NCBI GenBank assembly: GCA_014058105.1
Contig: JACGCM010001844.1
Location: 2,356,001-2,420,000, forward strand
DNA length: 64,000 nucleotides
From: Kingdonia uniflora
Taxonomy: Eukaryota > Streptophyta > Magnoliopsida > Ranunculales > Circaeasteraceae
Reading direction: 5' to 3'
Shown: piece by piece, positions 59,616-64,000 of the stretch
Layout: the number at the start of each line of letters is the position of its first letter
Position numbering within the stretch: the first letter of the stretch is position 1
Notes under the pieces: model-generated
The model's input: the letters and a program-made list of their open reading frames with translations, nothing else
Database searches by the model: none
What the model was told of the DNA's origin: nothing
Program-made: the position numbers and the translations under genes

Positions 59616-60830
59616 AGACGCTGCTGCAGGAGTGACGGATCTGCGAACGACTGTGCAAGCAGAAACCGAGGGACGAATGGAGATGGAGAAACAACTCGCC
59701 AGCATGCAGGATACTATTAGGGTACTACAAGCTCAAATAATGGAAAATCTGAGACAGCAGAACGCTCTGCCCGTCGCCTCGAGGATATCAGTCCATGATC
59801 GCCTGGGACATCGAGACAGAAATACCGTGCTTCCTCAAATTCAGCAAGAACCAATCCTACATAGGAGTCACATCAATCCACCATTACCCATTGGAGCGGT
59901 AATAGATCTACAGCCACAAGAGGAGCAAAATAGGGAAAAACCTTGAGTTTCAGTCTATGACCGCATGGGAGATGTAATAGGAGAGCACAATCTTATGAGA
60001 GGACCAACAACAAGATGAGCTGTCACGTCTCAACAACACCTCACTCCAGAATAGGTGGACAAACGCATCAAAGAGCTCTGAGATGCTCAAATACTCACTG
60101 GGAGGAGCAACTATGCAAGGTTGCAGAAGAGTCCGTTCGCACAGGAGTTGCTAGACGAAGAAGTACCAACCAGTTTTCGCACACCAACGATTCAGAAATA
60201 CGAAGGGGGAGGGATCCTATAGAACACGTCCAAGAATTTCAAGATTCTTTGGGACTGTATTCCTCCTCCAGCCACATCCTCCGCCGTCTATTCCCAACCA
60301 GCTTAAAAGGCGAGCCTCTACGATGGTTTCACACACTTGATGAAGGATCTATCCTCACCTTTGAGCAACTTCGCGAACTGTTCATCAAGAACTATTCACA
60401 TAATAAAGATAAAGAGGAAAGTCTTTACTCTTTGTTTAGTCTCAATCAGGCGCTAGGGGAAAGATTAGAGACATTTACCAGAAAAATTTTCGGGCTAGCT
60501 CGATAACCTCGACAAAAAGATCACGATCTTCACTTTCACCAATGCGTTACTCAGACATGGACGAGTCAAGGAACATCTGATCCTCAACAAGCTGCTGACC
60601 TTAGAGGATATGATAGAAAAGGTTAACAATTTCATTGACCTCGAAAGACTGACGATTGAGAAACAAAAACCTCAGCGCATCGCTCTATCCACCAACGATC
60701 ATATCGAAGAACGTACTCGCAATAGCAGTAAAGACTACAGAGGCACGCCAAGGACAAAAGAGACCAGTTCCTCGCTTAACACAGTTGACAACTACTATTA
60801 CAAACATATATCCGTTACTGCAAAAGGATG
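59616..60830 (+). pseudogene. gag of element D
   Basis: Open frame 59611-59946 covers the coiled-coil N-terminus (EGRMEMEKQLASMQDTIRVL). Its first codons (MPDA) derive partly from the junction repeat and are not a genuine start. The core follows at 60195-60500: EHVQEFQDSLGLYSSSSHIL, LKGEPLRWFHTLDEGSILTF, ELFIKNYSHNKDKEESLYSL, GERLETFTRKIFGLAR. Then LNKLLTLEDMIEKVNNFIDL at 60590-60650. Only a few stops and frameshifts (about 59945, 60190, 60505). Confidence 0.8.
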
Positions 60831-60925
60831 AACTTTTCAAAAATGCCAATACTCTTCAACCCATACCAGAAAAACCGTACTGCATTCACCACAAGATCCA
60901 CCATCATGACACGGAATAATGTTTC

Positions 60926-63900
60926 GTGTTGAGATTTCTCCTCTTAAGTATATTTTCGCATGGTCGGATACTCGAATATATTGTGGACGTAAAAAGTTAC
61001 AAAGATGGCAGCTATAAAACTGTAATCACGGTCGTCCAGACTGATGAAGCGAATGAGGAAAAACATCTGCACTTTATCGAGACTCAGACAGTCAGCAACT
61101 CCAACAGATCTAAATGCAGGCCCGTAAGACAATGCCATGATCTGACAATGGTTGATAAAGAAGCTAGTTTGTTGCCAGAATCCAGCAACCGACGATCTGG
61201 GATTTCTTTCGAAGACTGTGACGTACGTCACGTCAACTTCCCGCATCACGATGCTATCGTCATCATGTTAAAAATGAAGAACATAGTTCTACATACAATG
61301 ATGGTAGACACCGGTAGCAGCATTGAACTACTATTCCAGAGCACGATCGACCAAATGGGTTTAGCGGACAGAGTTGATCCAAGTGACATCAACGTCTCTG
61401 GATTTAACGATTCCAAGGAAGAACGCGTGGGAAAAATTACACTTCACATCACGGCCGGACCAGTCACACTTGACGTAGTTTTTTATGCCATCAATACAAA
61501 ACTCCGTTATCTGGGCATCCTGAGACGACCATGGTTGCATAACATGAAAGCTATTCCCTACATATCATCAAACACTACGGTTCGAGTGGAAAGGAGGGAT
61601 CTACGAAATCAAAGGCAGCCAAAAATTAGCCCGAGCTTGCGATAATACAATTAAAGCTGAGCCAACTGCAGCAGCTCTAGCATAACAATTACAGCATTCA
61701 GGACCAGCAGAACATCAGCTGCCAAGCGCCGAACCAACAGAATATATCAAGATCAACGACACACAAAGAGGAACTAACATCGAGACCCTCTTGAGCACGG
61801 AGGAACGTTCAAGTCTCATACAATTCCTTTCGGATAACCACGATGTATTTGTGGGGACGTTCCACAAAATGCCAGGGATAGATCCAGCCATGGCGTGCCA
61901 CAAGCTAGAGTTAAAAGAGAAGGCAGAACCGGTTAAACAAAAGCAACAAACTCTAGCACCAAAAATACGAGACGAAGTAAACAAAGAGATCGATAAATTG
62001 ATTGAAGTCAGTTTTATCTGTAAAGCTATTTACCCGGACTGGATCCCGAACATTGTCGCAGTCCCAAAGAAAAATGGCAAGATCAGAATCTGCATCGATT
62101 TCACGGATCTCAATTGATACACTCCAAAAGATAGCTTTCCACTTCAAATCATCAACCATCTGCTCGATTCAACAGCAGGGCACGAACTCCTCTCTATGAT
62201 AGATGTTGTATTAGGGTACAATCAGATACCACTTTTCCCAGAAGATCAAGACAAGACTGCATTCATCACCGAACAAGGCCTGTATTGCTATAAGGTCATG
62301 CCTCTCGGCCTAAAAATTGCCGGCGCTACCTATCAAAGATTGATGGCGCAAATGTTCAAAGATCAACTCGGTAAAACAATGGAGGTTTATATCGACGACA
62401 TGCTTTGCAAGAGTCTCAAAAAAGAAGACCATCTGGAAGATTTACGAACTACTTTTGAGATTTTGCGAGCTTACAAAATGCGTTTGAATCCTGACAAATG
62501 CTAGTTCGGAGTACAATCCCGGGAATTCTTGGGCCACCTCATCAGCAAATGAGGAATTAAAGCTGATCCATCATACATATGAGCTTACTTGGCTATGCCT
62601 TCACCAAAGACAAAAAAGGATGTTCAGAAACAAGTTGGGAAGATCACAGCACTTAACAGATTTGTGCCTAAATCATCAGACAGATGCTGGCCTCTATTCA
62701 ATCTGCTAAAACAAGGTACATCACGGAGAAAATCAAAGAAGGATCCCGAGATCGAGTGGACAGATAAATGCGAAGCCGCTTTCCCTGAACTCAAACAACA
62801 TTTGGGTAAACCACCAGTTATGAGCACACCAACAGATGGAAAAGAACTAACAGTATACCTAACTGTCACGGATACTTCCCTCAGCTCCGTCCTCCTCTGG
62901 CTCGATGAAAAGACCGAGAAACCAATCTATTTTATCAATAAGACTCTGACCCCCGCTAAAGCAAGATACACCAAGATCGAGAAGCTTCTTTTGGCTCTCA
63001 TCTATACGTCATAGAAATTAAAACAATATTTCCAAGTCCACGCTATTTGGGTCTTAACAAACTATCCACTCTGTGAAATCTTATCTAAGCGCAAAAAATC
63101 TCAACGTATTCAGCAATGGTCAGTAACACTCGGAGAACACGACATACATTTTGGGCCACGCCACTCTAAGAAAGGTCAGGCTATAGCATATTTTCTAGCT
63201 GACTTTCTAGAAGTTGATCCTGATTGGGAAGAAGATGTTGATGATAACAAAGATGAACCACTCACAGTACAGTCTAAAGAGAAGTTTGATTGGGTAACAA
63301 AGAAAGGTTGGCGACTTTTAACGGATGGCTCCGTCGGACCAGACGGATCAGGAGTGGGGATTGTTCTTATTACTCCTTCTAATGATCGGCTCGAAAAATC
63401 CATTCACCTCAATTTTGAAGCAACCAACAATGTAGCAGAATATGAGGCACTAATTTATGGCTTGGACATGGCACTCACACTGGGTGTAGCAGAGCTCTCT
63501 TTCTACACCGATTCATTACTGATCATCAATCATCACGCGGGAATCTATCAAGCCAATGGGAAAATGATTTACTATGCTGCTACAGTGGTCGAACGAATGA
63601 ACAAATTTCAGACAATTTCTATGAAACATTTGCCAAGGGGAGAAAATAGACATTCAGATGCACTCGCTTACCTTGCTAGGGTCCTTGGATCAAAAGCTTG
63701 CTATTTCAAAATGGACGTCATTTCTAACCCCAACATTAATGCCACCGTGTCCAACGCCATTAATACTGGGGGCAACGAGGAAATTGGAAGTGATTGGAGA
63801 CAGCCTTTCATCAGATACATTGGACCTCACAATAAATTTGACGGCCCACTTCCAGAGGATCCTACAGAATGGCGGAGATTAATTGACAATGCCCGTAGAT

Positions 63901-64000
63901 ATATTATCCGGGATAACCACCTCTACAAAATATCAGTCACTGGTCCATACCTCCTCTGCCTATCCAAAAAAGAAGTACATCAATTCTTGCACGATCTACA
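60926..64000 (+). pseudogene. pol of element D (PR-RT-RH-aRH), incomplete at the window edge
   Basis: Protease with TMMVDTGSSIELLFQSTIDQ (about 61297-61356). RT with PKKNGKIRICIDFTDLN, MIDVVLGYNQIPLFPEDQDK and an intact YIDDMLCKSL box (62390-62420). HLISK is followed by TGA at 62551 where Arg is expected. RNase H reads YFINKTLTPAKARYTKIEKL and LALIYTS, then TAG (63013) and KLKQYFQVHAI. The archaeal-type RNase H is almost intact (LLTDGSVGPDGSGVGIVLI, EATNNVAEYEALIYGLDMAL, FYTDSLLI, 63315-63520). The end of the window falls at HQFLHDL, before the integrase zinc motif. The best preserved pol in the window, with about seven stops. Confidence 0.88.

Larger units (their letters stand above)
59616..64000 (+). 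mobile_element. 5'-truncated Tat-type element D (runs off right edge)
   Basis: Starts within the gag N-terminal coiled coil; no LTR or PBS precedes it. Gag, protease, RT and both RNase H domains follow in the standard order, and the end of the window is just before the integrase zinc motif. It is closest to element C in peptide sequence (QVGKITALNRF, LNPDKC, YIDDMLCKSLKKEDHL versus YIDDTLCKSLKKENHL). Confidence 0.88.

Noticed and set aside
1..64000. tRNA, rRNA, riboswitch or bacterial operon features
   Set aside because: None recognised; the window has the character of nested plant transposons.

Overview
This 64 kb window is repeat-dense plant (angiosperm, probably eudicot) nuclear DNA. No convincing host gene is visible. 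The evidence for a plant is several Ty3/gypsy elements of the Tat type (gag, protease, reverse transcriptase, retroviral-type RNase H, a second archaeal-type RNase H, integrase, and in two cases an antisense ORF downstream of pol), PIF/Harbinger transposon genes, and plant mobile domain (PMD, MAIN-like) genes. Every coding region is broken by stops and frameshifts.

Layout. 1-5810 (-): Tat-type element 1 with its 5' LTR at 5414-5810, running off the left edge. It sits inside element C, a second minus-strand Tat element. C has its 5' LTR at 25249-25573, gag-pol from about 25.2 kb down to 21.7 kb and again from 14.1 kb down to 12.2 kb, a minisatellite at 11.9-12.2 kb, and a plus-strand antisense ORF at 6.1-11.5 kb. 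C is interrupted by the main feature of the window: a near-perfect inverted duplication of 7620 bp per arm (14124-21743 and 21783-29402) with a 39 bp spacer. The reading across both junctions shows that the left arm is an inserted inverted copy of the right arm plus its flank.

29.1-38.3 kb: a PIF/Harbinger transposase fragment (+) and a Myb/trihelix-like second PIF protein (-), a 41 bp tandem array, a foldback, and two head-to-head copies of a TIR element that each carry a PMD gene. These PMD elements meet at a shared TTA. A short palindrome (core AGTTCTGAACT) recurs about twelve times in their non-coding ends.

38.3-59.6 kb: an older foldback element (39.2 kb and 58.2-59.5 kb) split by Tat element A (39281-58224, both LTRs, PBS, PPT and a 5 bp target duplication with one difference). 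Inside A lie gag-pol (39.97-45.56 kb), a truncated nested element B (46175-about 50150, same family as element 1), and an antisense ORF (57.3-50.26 kb, minus) that is itself split by a probable 2.95 kb solo LTR (51446-54392).

59.6-64.0 kb (+): element D, a 5'-truncated Tat element with recognisable gag, protease, RT and both RNase H domains, running off the right edge. Its left junction carries repeated filler DNA.

The window is thus a nest of insertions in insertions, with an unusual concentration of inverted repeats. The giant one would give a very long hairpin if transcribed and is the most notable object here.
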